Shown here piece by piece: positions 1-17,623 of a stretch of 64,000 bases of DNA (its first letter is position 1; every line of letters begins with the position of its first letter). The notes beneath the pieces are model-generated. The model saw only the letters and a list, made by a program, of their open reading frames with translations, was not told where the DNA came from and ran no database searches. A program made the translations under genes and the position numbers. Origin of the DNA: Bugula neritina (Eukaryota > Bryozoa > Gymnolaemata > Cheilostomatida > Bugulidae); contig OZ037772.1 of NCBI GenBank assembly GCA_964035545.1, positions 9,459,150 to 9,523,149 of the forward strand, written 5' to 3'.

Positions 1-349
1 AGTTCAAATTTAGAATATTTTGGACTTTTCCCGAACTGTTTGAAAAACTAAGATATTCCCCAAAAAGGTTCTAACCAGCAGACAGTCTACTTTGTACAGA
101 TCATTATCTTGAACCTCTGCACCAATAGTTTACTTTTATTATAAATTTTAGAAAAAAGTACTTTACAAGCTGTACTCAAGTAGTATTAAAATGTGGTAAT
201 GAAAGTTTGGTGCTTTCTACACTCTTCTCATTCTGTTGTTCTATACACTTGGTACTACTGCTGCAGTTTCAATAAAAGGCATAAATATTGCTTTAAATTT
301 TATAATTGCTATTTTATAATTTGTATGCACTGTTATTTAGTATTATTAC
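1..349 (-). other. Intron of copy L with relic of a second 3b-like exon
   Basis: Positions 190-290 match the degenerate 3b-like stretches at 4810-4910 (copy K) and 22255-22345 (copy G). On the minus strand they read ETAAVV-like codons followed by a stop. The first 150 bases match intron sequence just 3' of exon 3a/3b in copy G (22080-22200). Confidence 0.5.
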
Positions 350-1590
350 CATCACTATCAGAACCTTGAGTGTTTACTCTTTCTGTGTGTTTTGGTTTAG
401 AGTACATCTCCTGATAACCAGATGCCATCGACAGATCTAATGGTTGTTCGGCATTTTCTAGATCCTCCTTGTTTTGTTGTTGTGGATTCAGTACTACTGC
501 TGCAGTTTCTATAAAAATTATAGACGTTTCTTTAAATTTTAAAATTGCTATACTAAAATGTGTATGCACTGTTAGTATTATTACCATCACAATCAGAACC
601 TTGGATGTTTACTCTTTCTGTGTTTCTTGGTTGAGATGCTGAGTACATCTCCCGGTAACCAGATGTCATCGACAGATCTAATGGTTGATCGGTCTCTACT
701 ATAAAGCTCTCCTCATTCTGTTCTATATTTAGCCATGGTTCAGTGTTTCCTGTAAAGTAAATAAATCTGTCCTTGAAACTTATAATACTACTCCCATAAT
801 ATTTTCACAATCATCACAAAAATTGCTTCAACTTCACTGTGGTGTTGCCAATACAGGAGCAAACAGCATAATGCAGCTTTCTCAGTTTATAGGTAGTTAA
901 AATTAAATGTATTGCAATTTTTTACTTTCGTTCAGGCATGAAAAGGTGTTGTTATAAAACACTCTCTGTATTTTAAGCTGAAGTTAAAATTCAATATCAT
1001 TTGGAATTTGATTTGGAAATATTTGAAAAGCCGATATACATGCATTCACTAAACTGACTAACCAATCCACTTTCTACTCGGCAAAAATAATTAATTTAAA
1101 CTGAGCCGCAATTTTTTCATTACAAGGTTACAATAAAAATTATTCAGAAACTGTACTCAAGTTGCATTCATTTAGAATGGGTGAGACTTTCCCAAAGCAA
1201 ACTGTTGAAAAGATCCTGTAAGATTGAGCATTGAAGCAAAAAGATGTAGATGCAAATGACAGTGTATTTAAAAGTACTAACCCGCATCACTTCTAAGACT
1301 TGCTATATCAGCAGTCTGTTCAGAGTCTCTGAGTTCATCATTAGAATCCTGCTCTTGTCTTATGCATCCTTCATCTGAAAATATAACTATGATGTCTTAG
1401 AATACAGTGTAGATTGTTGGAAATAAACTAATGAACTCAAATTACAAACTCTAGTAAACTTTATGACATAAGCAGCCTTCACCAATGTGCCATACAAGGG
1501 CAGAAGTTCAACACTTACTACTACATTATCACACTGTTTTAAAGTATTAATAAAATTCAGTCTCTACTTACTTGACATATCATCTGCCAT
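350..1590 (-). CDS. Zinc-finger cluster gene, copy L (5' part; continues beyond the left edge)
   Basis: This is the 5' part of a gene like K and G. Exon 1 (1572-1590) encodes MADDMS and ends at a GTAAGTA donor. Exon 2 (1282-1374) is an acidic peptide starting EGCIRQEQDSND. Exon 3a (585-749) carries PLDLS at 670-684 and ends at GATG|GTAATA. Exon 3b (350-508) is a second PLDLS exon (429-443) made by a local duplication. Every junction is phase 1. The long 3c exon and the zinc-finger exon expected from K and G must lie left of position 1. PLDLS matches the CtBP-binding consensus, so a co-repressor-binding N-terminal region is inferred. If the exon 3a or 3b donor is not used, the reading frame stops within about 12 codons. 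Confidence 0.7.
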
Positions 1591-3132
1591 CTTAAGTACA
1601 ACTCAACACTAAAAGTAAAGTAAAACTGCAAAGACTTGCTGTAACACAATTTTATCTGCACTTTGAATACAATATTGTAGATTCTCCTTAGCCCTTTATA
1701 TATAGTTTAAGATATAACTAATATCTGTCAAACAAAGAAAGCTATTGCAGAAGCACTATATAGCTAGCTTTCATTAAACCATTTACTCATACATACATGT
1801 GCTATGAAACTGGCAGTTTTTCATCTCAATTGTTAAAGCTTTTGTGATACTTTACTAAAATCAAATGATAGCGTGTGTTATCCTCTCATGCATATGCTAT
1901 GAAACTATAAGAAGTGTTTTAATTATCTTATCAAAAGTTTCATAACATTAAACTTAAATAAAATTATCAGTTTATTACTTTGCAAAGACCGTGAAATTTT
2001 ATCTTATTTATAGAACAAGTCTCTATAAAAAATAATCCTGCCTATTAAATTAAGTTCAGGCTCAGCTTAGTGTTGTTTACAATAATTCCCAAAGTCAAAT
2101 TGAGTAGAAACCTCTCATCCAGAAAATAGATCTAATTTACATTTTCTGTTCTTGAAAACTTTACAATCGGTATTTTCTCCAGGCAGAGAATAACGTCTCT
2201 GTTTCAAATGCAGAAATATTCTGTCTGTAGACAAATTGAAGGTTTTTAGTTTCAGTGTTTTTTAGCTAATTTGTTGATTCAGCTGTGTTACTGGAACTTC
2301 TGCTCTGAACATTATACTCTATAGTTTTGTTGATTTTTCTGACAGTCCATGTGTGAAAGTTAACTATTTGCTAAATTATTTTAACATGGTAAAGGAAATT
2401 TTCCATCAGGGATTCTCACATGCACCGTGACTATGATTATACTCAAGTGAGCATTAGACTAGTTTGTTTCATTTGGATTTTAGATACTGACCATCAGTGC
2501 ATCTGTGAAAATAAAAAAAAACAGAACAAGCCATTTAGTTACTGTTTTTGTACGAGTAGTAGGATAAATTGATTTATTATTGTTGCAACTTCAAAAAGCA
2601 TATAATCTCTAAAACTATTAGTGTATGATGGATAATTTGCTAATGACAACTCGGACTGTCTAAAAACACAAACTTCTTCAAAATTTACCGACTAGAAAAA
2701 ATCCAACAGTTGTGGATGTCTGAAAACATGATATGACTATAAGCAATAGTTTACATGCATGCATTGAAATTGTTTTCTATCATTACTTCAAATTTCTAAA
2801 AAGAAATGATAAAACACATTAACTGCTTAGGAATTAAATTATAAAACGGCAGTAAAAATGTTTGATTTAGAAAGGCCAAAACATTTGAAGTCAAATTTCA
2901 TTTATGAGCATTGTACAACTGTTTTTCAAGAGGCCAGAAACATGTGAACTAGCTTTAGAATAAAAATTATGGCAAGAATGTAAACTATAAAACAAAATAT
3001 GCACAATTAATTTCTGGTATACGACAACTTGATTAAATTTACTAAGTACAGTTGCTTTTCATTTAACTGATGCATTTAAAAATGATTATTCAGATGGTAC
3101 TTATGTGAATATTTCTCTCCACATTATTGACA
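1591..3132 (-). promoter_or_regulatory. Upstream region of copy L, with TATA-like box
   Basis: A minus-strand TATATAAAG box (1694-1702) lies about 105 nt before the copy L ATG. A block conserved upstream of many copies follows (AGCTTTCATTAAACCATTTA on the plus strand, about 1766-1790). From about 2000 to 3130 I see only AT-rich sequence without a supported exon; the copy K stop lies at 3133. Confidence 0.5.
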
Positions 3133-5976
3133 TTAGGAAGGTTTATTTCCAGTATCATGAGTTTTCATATGTCTCTCAAAGTGATTTTTGTTCTTTGTTC
3201 TGTAGTCACACACGCTGCAAACATATACATTTGTTTTGTCGTGAGTTTCTATATGGCAAACTATGTTCCTATCGGTACCTGTCTTGAATCTACAGTAGGG
3301 GCATTCGTATTTCCCAGTTTCAGGACCTTCAAAATAAAAACAAGAATATTATTTACAATAAGTTATATTATGTTCTTGTAAAACTGTTTATGAGAAGTTA
3401 TATATTCACATATGTACACAAAAAGAAACATATTGGATCTGGAAAAAGCTCTTTGAGCTCAATTTACTCTTATTATAGATATTATTCAAATTGAATAATA
3501 ATTAAATTAAATTAAATATTAAGACATCTATAATTATCCTAATATTTAATTATACTATTATATGTATGTGTAGTTACAATATAATTATGATAATTAAGTA
3601 CATAATAAGAATTGATAACTTACTATAATAAGTTAAAGCTAAAGCAGATACATCGGATGGTTGACGCTGTGAAGTTGATGGAGTGGAGTGAATCTCATCT
3701 GTCTGTTGATTGAATGGTAAGTTCTGAGAAATTTGTGAATGAATTGGCTGTGTGAAAAGTTCAGGAAGATTAGAGTGGCTCTGGTTTACTGCAGAGGTAG
3801 ATTGACTCCCATAATACTGGAAATTTTGTGCTTGTCTGTCTGTCTGAAAGTTTGGTGGATGAGCATTCTGGGTATAAGTTGGTAGAGTGGATGTCTGTTG
3901 ACTTTGAAAGGAATAGTTCTGGAGCATGTTCAGTAAATTCAATTGAAATGGTACCATAAATATATCAGGTGAAAACAAATGAGTCAAGTTTCTTGAAAAA
4001 GCATTGTCCCTTACAACAGATTGAAGGTTTTCATTTGATGAAAGTGTCTGTTGATCTAATACTTGATTAATCTGGCTAAAGTTGGGTGAACTTCTAACAT
4101 CCTGTTCAACAGAGGCTGCAGAAGGCGTAGTAAATTGGCTTCTATGTCTTGGAGAATTGCCAACAAGTTGCATATTTCCGGCTCTTCTGCTCGTTTGTGG
4201 AGTTTGTAACTCAATATGTTCCTCATAGGTTGGTAAGTGTGAACCATGTAAGAGAAAATAATATTCAGACCATGTAGTAGTATTGTTTCTATCAGAACCT
4301 TGCATATTTACTCTTTCTGTGTTTCTCGGTTGAGATGACGAAGAAATCTCCTGGGAACCAGATGGTAGCTGGGATCTGTTTGTTGCTATTGACAGATCTA
4401 AAGGAAGTTCAGTGTTTTCTACACTCTCCACATTTTTTCGTCCTGGATTTAGCGCTATAATGTCTTTACTTTCTAAAAAGAAGAGAACAAAAAATGTCGT
4501 TCAAGCTTATAAATATACAAACATCAAACCATTTGTCCCAATCTTCAAATATTAAGAGTTTTGCAGACGTCAAAAGATGGTGTGGAAAACCCAGCTCTTC
4601 AAATTTTTAGGTTAAAGTGAAAATTCAAGATGTTTTTGACTTTCCTTGAACTATTTGAAAATCTAAGACATTCCTAAAAAAACTTACTGACCCGTCAACA
4701 GTCTACTTATTTGTAAAGATCATTAACTTAATTAAACCTCTGCACCTATAGTTTACTTTTATTATAAATTTTAAAAAAAAGTACTTTACAAGCTGTACTC
4801 AAGTAGTATTAAAATGTGGTAATGAAAGTTTCGTGCTTCCTACACTCTTCTCATTCTGTTTTTCTATATACTTGGTATTACTTCTGCAGTTTCAATAAAA
4901 GGCGTAAATATTGCTTTGAATTTTATAATTGCTATCCTATAATTTTTATGAACTGTTAGTATTATTACCATCACTATCAGAACCTTGGATGTTTACTCTT
5001 TCTGTGTTTCTTGGTTGAGAAGCTGAGTACATCTCCTGGTAACCAGATGCCATCGACAGATCTAATGGTTGATCGGTTCCTCCTATAAAGCTCTCCTCGT
5101 TCTGTTTTATATTTAGCAATGATTCAGTGTTTCCTGTAAAGTAAATAAATATGTTCTTAAAACTTATTATACTACTTGCATAATATTTTCACAATCATCA
5201 CAAAACTTGCTTCAACTTCACTTTGGTATTACCCATACAGAGGCAAACAGCATAATATGTAGCTTTCTCAGTTTATTGGTAGTTGAAATTGGGTGGATTG
5301 CAATTTTTTAACTTTGTTCAAGCATGAAAAGGTGTTGTTATAAAACACTCTCTGTATGTTAAGCTGAAGTTAAAATTCAAAATTATTTGGAACTTGATTT
5401 AGAAATATTTGAAAAGCTAATATACATGCATTCAACAAACTGACTAACCAATCCACTTTCTACTCTGCAGAGATAATTCATTTAAACTGAGGCGCAATTT
5501 TTTCATTACAAGGTTACAATAAAAATTATTCAGAAACTGTACTCAAGTTGCATTCATGTAGATTGGGTAAAATTCTCCCAAAGCAAACTGCTGAAAAAAT
5601 CCTGTAAGATTGAGTATTAAAGCAAAAAAATGTAGATGCAAATGACAGTGTATTTAAAAGTACTGACCCTCATCACTCATAAGACTTGCTAGATCAGCAT
5701 TCTGTTCAGAATCTCTGAGTTCATCATTAGAATCCTGCTCTTGTCTTATGCATCCTTCATCTGAAAATATAACTCTGATGTCTTAGAATACAGTGTAGGT
5801 TGTTAGAAATAAACTAATGAACTCAAATTACAAACTCTAGTAAACTTTATGACATAAGCAGCCTTCACCAATGTGCCATACAAGGGCAGAAGTTCAACAC
5901 TTACTACTACATTATCACACTGTTTTAAAGTATTAATAAAATACAGTCTCTACTTACTTGACATATCATCTGCCAT
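3133..5976 (-). CDS. C2H2 zinc-finger protein with PLDLS motifs, copy K
   Basis: Five exons join in frame to about 439 residues: 5958-5976 (MADDMS), 5668-5760 (acidic), 4969-5133 (PLDLS at 5054-5068), 3624-4472 (PLDLS at 4390-4404, then a long Ser/Gln/Asn-rich low-complexity stretch) and 3133-3326 (zinc fingers, stop). Finger 1 is C-x2-C-x12-H-x3-H. Finger 2 ends HMKTH, a canonical C2H2, while the second finger of most other copies ends in Cys. The finger exon is the most divergent in the cluster (starts PETGKYECPYC). A TATA-like box on the minus strand (6079-6087) lies about 104 nt before the ATG. The likely role is a sequence-specific transcriptional repressor that recruits CtBP. That is inferred from motif and fingers only. 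The start is the ATG shared by all copies. Confidence 0.78.
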
Positions 5977-6968
5977 TTCAAGTACAACTCAACACTAAAA
6001 GTATAACAAAACTGCTAAGACTTTTGTAAAATAATTTAATCATTACTTTGATTACAATATTGTAGATTCTCCGTAGCCCTTTATATATATTTTAGGATAT
6101 AACTAATATCTGTTAAACAAAGAAAGCTATTGCAGAAGCATTATATAGCCAGCTTTTATTACACCATTTTAGATATATACGTACTAAGCTAAAAGTTTAT
6201 TATGTCAGCTGTTGAAGCTTTTATATTATACTAAAATCAAGTAATAGTATGCCCTATCCTCTTATGCATATAGCCTACTTTGTTTAAAAATGAAAGCACA
6301 TCAAGCAGTTTATTTTCACTCACAAGTCAGAAGTGGTCCTTTATGTAACTAACATCAATAAGTGTGACAATATTTGCAAATCATGATGCAATCCTTCAAA
6401 ATATTTTGTTGTAAGTTATTGAAACTGCAAAAACTTCTTCTGAAAAAAAACTGCATATTTAGTTTTAAAAAATTGAGGCTGCGTTATTTGATGACCTTAT
6501 TTAGTATTGGCTGATCAAAGATGTTTTACTTCTTTTCTGTACCATAGTTACTTAATGGTTTTTAAATTAATTCCGAAATCTTAAAGCTTTTATACTACAA
6601 AACTACCACTATAGAAAATAAGTGCTTTAAAAAATGGATATAAAAATAAGTAATGACAGTGAACTGATTTATTTAGATGAGTCCGTGAATACTATTAAAG
6701 CACCAATACCTTAAAAGTATAAAACTTATCAACTAAAAACCGAAGTCTAATTTGTTTAGGTATGCTTAATAAAAGATATTAATATAAATCTGCATGGATT
6801 AAAAACAATATAATTTATATAATTTAAATTCTTGTACAGGTGAATGTTTTTTAGGTAAAAAAAGTAATACTGTAATTAGGGAAGTATGTTTAAACTGTTT
6901 AAATTCAAAGAGCTATTCATATTTAGAATTTAGAATTCTTTAAATAAAAGATCTTTGTGTAAAACAAT
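5977..6968 (-). promoter_or_regulatory. Upstream region of copy K, with TATA-like box
   Basis: The TATA-like box is at 6079-6087 on the minus strand. Its duplicate upstream of copy G is at 23547-23555. The remainder to 6968 is AT-rich and aligns with 23443-24428; no exon is supported. Confidence 0.5.
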
Positions 6969-8812
6969 TTAAGGCTTTCTAACTTTCCGTGATTTAATGC
7001 TCCATTGATGCATCTTGTAATGCATGTTCAAAGTGTTCTTATTTACATATTCTCTACCACAGTGGATGCATTTGTAAATCTTTATTCCTTCGTGACTTTC
7101 CCTGAAATGACTGTAAAGACTGGACCTTTCTTGTACTCTGTAGTCGCATAAATGACAAACATGTACATTTATCAATGAATGAGTTGCTGTATGAGAGTTG
7201 ATATGGCTTTCATCTGATGACTCATATCTACACTGCGGGCATCTCCATGTCCTAGTTGTGTGATCTGTAAAAATGAAATACATGGAAACAAACTATAATC
7301 AAGAAGAGAAGGGCAAGAAAATTGTTACTCAATTTATATATGTATTATACATTGATTGCATACTATGCATGATATTTTATTTTGAGTGTATGCATGTTTG
7401 TGTGTATATTTTGTCATCTATGATATTAGGAAATTACTCTACCATAACTTGGAGTAGAAGACAAATCAATGGTGGCTCCAGACAGCGAAGTTGATGGAGT
7501 GGAGTGAATCTCATCTGTCTGTTGATTGGATGTTAGGTTTCGTGGAGTAGAAGATGGAATCTGTAAACGAGTTGGTTGTTTGAAGATTTTAGGCAGAGTA
7601 GAGTGATTCTGATTTACTGTAGAGGTACTCTGTCTATAGACATCCTGGATGGTTTCAGTTCCTCTGTCTGTTTCTTGACTTGTTGCTTGAGTGGAATGAC
7701 TACCAGATGCTAACTGTTGATCTAGCTGTGCTGTTGTAAGCACTGTGTTATAAATTTCCTCTTTAAGATATTTTTCCTCACCTATAGTTTTTTCTAATGA
7801 AAAACATCTAATTTTAAATATTATCATTAAGTGGTGACAATACAATTATATGCACTGAATTATCCCAACTGCATACTAAAAAATTACTGAAACCCTGCAC
7901 CTTAACAAACAGGCTAAAACAGTTTTTCACATATATCTTTCCCAATGTCACCCAGTTGCTGCAATGGCTGTTTCAACTAGATGTTAAATTTTGAAAATTT
8001 CCTTTGATTTCTGTTTTAAAAGCTTTTTTAAAACATTGTTTATCATTAGAAAATTACTAAAAAGTTAACTATAGCTAATGGGTGTTAAAATCGTATCGAA
8101 AAATCATGTATATCACTCTAAACCATAAAACAGTGCTCAAGCAAGATAATATCAGTTAATTCAAGTTCACCAAAAAAGTGCAAACCTGTGTCAGTTGTCA
8201 CTTTGCCTGAGTCTTTATCTGAATCACCGTTCCTGAGATCTTGTGTGAAATCCTCAACTTCTTGCCGGGCTCTTCCTTCATCTGAAAAGTAGAAATTGAC
8301 ATCTCTAAAAGTGCTGTTTACTCTGTACAACAAAAGTTGAAAGTTATAATGAGAATTAATTGTGAAGTAATGCAAATATATTTAAAGAAAACCTTTGCCC
8401 CTCCATTGGGATTCTAACTCAAGACATGCAACTTGCAAACAGGCTATGGCACAACAAGGGTTGTGTACTTAATGAACTTTATAACAATACAAAAGCTTTT
8501 ATTTCAGATAAAAGTTGGCAATTGAGTTTTGTCACTAAAACTTTTAACGTCAATTTTTTTTATAAATTTCCTTTGTTTTAAAGTGGGTTTTTATAATACA
8601 AAGTTTTATGAAAATTGTTTTTACAAATAAAATGCCTGTAGCATTAAAATAGTTTCATAAAGATAAATCAAGTTTACATAAAATACATTACTGATACGCC
8701 AACCACCAGAAGTAACTTTATTTATGGTTATGTTTTAGATAATTTATCACATTATATTCTAAGAATTTACTAGAATACAGCCACTCTACTTACTTGACAT
8801 TCCATCTGCCAT
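6969..8812 (-). CDS. Three-finger C2H2 protein, copy J
   Basis: Four exons give about 253 residues: 8794-8812 (MADGMS), 8186-8281 (acidic, EGRARQEVEDFTQD), 7443-7793 (Ser/Thr/Gln-rich linker) and 6969-7264 (zinc fingers). The finger exon holds three fingers: CPQC...H-x3-H, CHLC...H-x4-H and CIHC...H-x3-H. All have complete Cys2His2 ligand sets, and a basic tail KSRKVRKP follows. The linker has no PLDLS or PTDMS motif, which makes J and its duplicate F a distinct subtype. Copy F is nearly identical: I count about 7 differences in 300 bases across the finger exon. No good TATA box is visible upstream. DNA or RNA binding is likely; the target is unknown. Confidence 0.78.
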
Positions 8813-9245
8813 CTCAAGTATAACTCAACACTAAAAGTAAAAGGAAACTGCAAGACAAGCTGTAACACAGCTTTGTCTGCATTTTGAATATAACAAGATG
8901 GTAGATTATCATTTAATATGTAATAAGTAGTGGCAAAAAAGCAGCACAAAAGCTATTTTAAACACATTTCATAAAGCCACCTTTTATCAAACCAATTTAT
9001 TCATATGCTTGTGCTGGACTAGAAGTTAGTTTTCATTTATGGCTACAAATCTTATATTTTACTAAAATCAAGTGTTGATTTTAGTGTTTTGTATATTCTA
9101 TGCAAGAGGTGTGAAATTCTAATTGGTTTGCAGCAAATATCAATAAAAACTCTTCATAACTTTATAACAGACATGCTAGCCTTTTATGCAGAAACTGTGC
9201 TTCTAAAAATAGTATTAGATAATGAAACTGTTGTTTGGAATCTCA

Positions 9246-9328
9246 AAGCCCCTGTAGCATAATTGCTTATCTAGCCCTGCTTGCAAGCCGGAGGTCTGTG
9301 GTTTGAATTTCAGTGGGGGGAGCAATTA
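9246..9328 (+). repeat. tRNA-like relic (also at 26707-26790 and 37743-37826)
   Basis: The stretch has a D-arm-like start (TGTAGCATAATTGC), an anticodon-arm-like GCTTGCAAGC and a degenerate B box (GGTTTGAATTT), followed by a G run. Stem pairing is poor in the acceptor and T arms, so it is more likely the head of a decayed tRNA-derived SINE than a working tRNA. It occurs at the same place upstream of J, F and C. Confidence 0.4.
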
Positions 9329-9559
9329 TTTTATGGAAACTATAACAACCAGTTGCTTAACAATTACAGATATGACTTAGATGTTCACTGCATGACCTGA
9401 AATAATTAAAAAAAGCAATTTATACAGAAATTCAAAGAATAATTAGAATTGTTAGAGATATCGACACTTTTTATAATTTTATTTGCCTAGGAGTATATTT
9501 AAACTTCAGTACAAACTAAAAATCTTGGATTATTTAATATACATGTTTTCGGCATGAAA

Positions 9560-9850
9560 GCTTTGAGCATAAGCAAAGAGATTGTTGGCTAAAGACAGTG
9601 AAGATGAGGAAATGGAGTGAATGTCATCTACCTGCCGACTGGCTGTTAGATTCTGTTGAATGTGTGAATGAATTGGTTGTGTGGAGAGTTCAGATGAAGT
9701 GGAATGACTCTGGAGGAATGTCTGTTAAAGCTAACTTAAAGATTATCAGTTCTTCAGTTTGAAAGTTGATCTGTTGATTGACTGGATCGGCTACCAGATG
9801 GTAAGTGTTGATCTAGCTGTGTTATTTTGGAAGCTTTGTTCTAGAGCTTC
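9560..9850 (-). pseudogene. Vestigial middle exon between copies J and I
   Basis: The minus strand shows scrambled remnants of the linker exon of J/F type (matches to QSHST, QPIHS, HSISSSSL-like codons) broken by stops and frameshifts. A near-identical relic is at 27020-27310. No usable exon remains. Confidence 0.5.
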
Positions 9851-9989
9851 ACTCTTGATTTGCTGGCATTTTTTCACAATTCATCCATGGAGGTATAATA
9901 TCTGTTCAATAGTTATGGCCTTGTAAAAAGCACCTTTCTAACAGGTGCTATCACGTGGTTGGTGGCTAGACCCAAGGGATTATTACTTA

Positions 9990-10193
9990 GGCGAGTTTAT
10001 AGTCACCTTCAAGGTGTTCTTACAAAAACCGCTGATGGAAAAATTGTTTTGTGAAATCGGCTTAAGGATTTTTTCAGATGTGGCACAGGAGCAATTATGA
10101 CTGGATGCTCTTCCTAACATCACCAATAGCCTTTGTCTGAGCTCAAACCTATGACCTCCGTGTTCGCTCTAACCCCTAGACTGAGGCTGCCCA
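9990..10193 (-). repeat. tRNA-derived SINE, antisense
   Basis: Read on the minus strand, it starts GCAGCCTCAGTCTAGGGGTT (A-box region), then AGGTCATAGGTTTGAGCTC (B box) and a central block GATGTTAGGAAGAGCATCCA. The tail reads GGTGACTATAAACTCGCC. The same family occurs at 27463-27662, 44645-44862, 49284-49540 and 59341-59555. Confidence 0.7.
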
Positions 10194-10867
10194 TGCATTC
10201 GGGTATTGAACAGGTTTATTCTAATAATGTTTCAGAAACTTACCATGAGTGTTTGTGAGAATAATAACAAATATGTAATACTTGGATATAATGATTTCTC
10301 ATTTATTGACATTGTATTTAACTAGTATTGCAACTTCAGAAGAGCATGTATTTGCATATAACTTGTACTGAATGATAGTTTGTTGTTTCCTGACAATCTA
10401 CACTGTTTAATAACACAAGACTCTTTAAAAATTGCAAACTAAATAAATCTAAAAAAAAAGTGTCCATAATTAGAAGACTATAAACTATCTTTGAGATTTT
10501 AAAACATTTTTTCTATTATAACTTTATTTTCAAAAAAACTAAAGGCTGTAAGAATTCAAAAATTAAAAAATATCCATGCTTACTTTTTAAAAGCTAAAGG
10601 CAGTTCAAGACACTTTTTTAACATGAATATGTAGCTAATGTTAATCTATAAACCAGCAAAATTTATTCTGAGTTTAAAAAAAATATTAGCCCATGAAGGT
10701 ATATAATCTCATGTTGATTCTATGCAACTATAGAAATGTACAAGTATGACATTTTCAATTACTCAAGGTATGTATGACAAGCTGGAATTGACCGAGTTCA
10801 TTTGTTTCTTTTGACGAGTTTAAGATGCTTGCTCAGATATAAAAGATTCCTCACTACAGTAGATACA

Positions 10868-16258
<5,391 letters not shown>

Positions 16259-17623
16259 CTTAAGTACAACTAGACACTAAAAGTAAAATGTAACTGTATA
16301 GTCTTCCTGTAACAAGGTTTTACCTGCACTTTCCATCTATTCCATATAAGGTTGTGAACTCTATTTTCTTTTTTATATACTATTTCAAGATGTGGTGAAT
16401 AATTCCCAGAAGGCAAGAAAGCTATTGTAAAAGCCCTCCATCTAGCCAGCTTTTATCAAACCAATTTATTCATACATGTGCTAAACTAGAAGTGATTTTT
16501 AATTGAATAGCAAAAAATATCATCATATTTTACTAAAATCGGGTGACGCTCTTAGTGTTCAGTATATTATATATGCACAGAATTTGAGATTTTAATTTCT
16601 TTACATGTAATTCTCAATAAAAAAACTCTTCACAATTTTAAAACAGACATGTTAGCCTTTATGCAGAAACTTTGCTTCTAAAAATAGTATTTTATAGATA
16701 ATGAAACTGTTGTTTGGAATTCCGAAGCCCCTGTAGCCTATTGAACTAAACAAATTGGAACACATTAAAGGTTTTCTGAATGGCAAATATAACATGTTCA
16801 GAGTATAAGCAGAGATATTGCTGGCTGCAGACAGTGAATATGATGAAATGGAGTGAATCTCATTTCTCTGTTGATTGGATACTGGATGTTGTTGACTAGC
16901 AAACAAAACGAGTTGGTTATGTGAAGAGTATAGGCAGAGTAGAGTGTTTATATTTACACAATTGATGCATGACAGTAAAATATTTTTAATGGTTAATAAA
17001 AAGCAATTTTATATCAGGGGTTCTCAGATGGATAGTGGCTATAGGCCAAAGTGAGTATTGGACTATATTTATTCCAATCATGTTACAGAGACTTACCATG
17101 AGTGTGTGATATTGAGAACAATAACTAAACGTATATATTGATACAGTTTTTTCTTATTTATTAATGTTGCATTAGAATAAAAAGTTTTTACTAGTATTGC
17201 AACTTAAAAAAAGCTTGGACGTTCTTATTTAACTTGTATTAAATGATTATTTGTTATTTCATGACAATTTAAACTGTTTAAAAACACAAGAGTCCTTAAA
17301 AATTTCACACTAAAGAGAAAAGATTTTCAGTAATCACCAGACTATGAACTTTATATTGGACATGCTAAAACATCATTTTCAAACAACTAAAAGCGTTAGG
17401 AACTTATAAAATAAAAGTAAAAACATGAATAAAAATTATAAGCGCAACACCACTGTAGAATGTTGTGTCAAGTCTATGCAACCTGAAATGTACAACTACA
17501 ACATTTTTAATTACTCAATGTATGTATATATGACTAGCGGAGATTAACTGAGTTCATTTGCTTCTTCTGACAAGATTTAAGATGCTTGTTCAGATATAAA
17601 TATTTCTCACTACAGTAGTTACA
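16259..17623. other. Spacer between copies I and H
   Basis: It holds the copy I TATA-like box (16371-16379), a conserved upstream block around 16430-16475, and a decayed middle-type exon at about 16785-16960 with in-frame stops. The rest is AT-rich; no other exon is supported. Confidence 0.5.

Larger units (their letters stand above)
8813..10867. other. Spacer between copies J and I: tRNA-like relic, vestigial exon, SINE
   Basis: From left to right it holds the copy J upstream region, a degenerate tRNA-like element (9246-9328), a decayed middle-type exon (about 9560-9850) and an antisense SINE (about 9990-10193). The same order occurs at 26281-28339, so this arrangement predates the segmental duplication. 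Confidence 0.6.

Noticed and set aside
3105-3381. Plus-strand open frames opposite the copy K finger exon
   Set aside because: They are the antisense of a zinc-finger exon; similar antisense frames recur opposite the fingers of other copies for the same reason.
9246-9328. Functional tRNA gene
   Set aside because: Acceptor and T-arm pairing is poor and the element is repeated within duplicated blocks as a relic.
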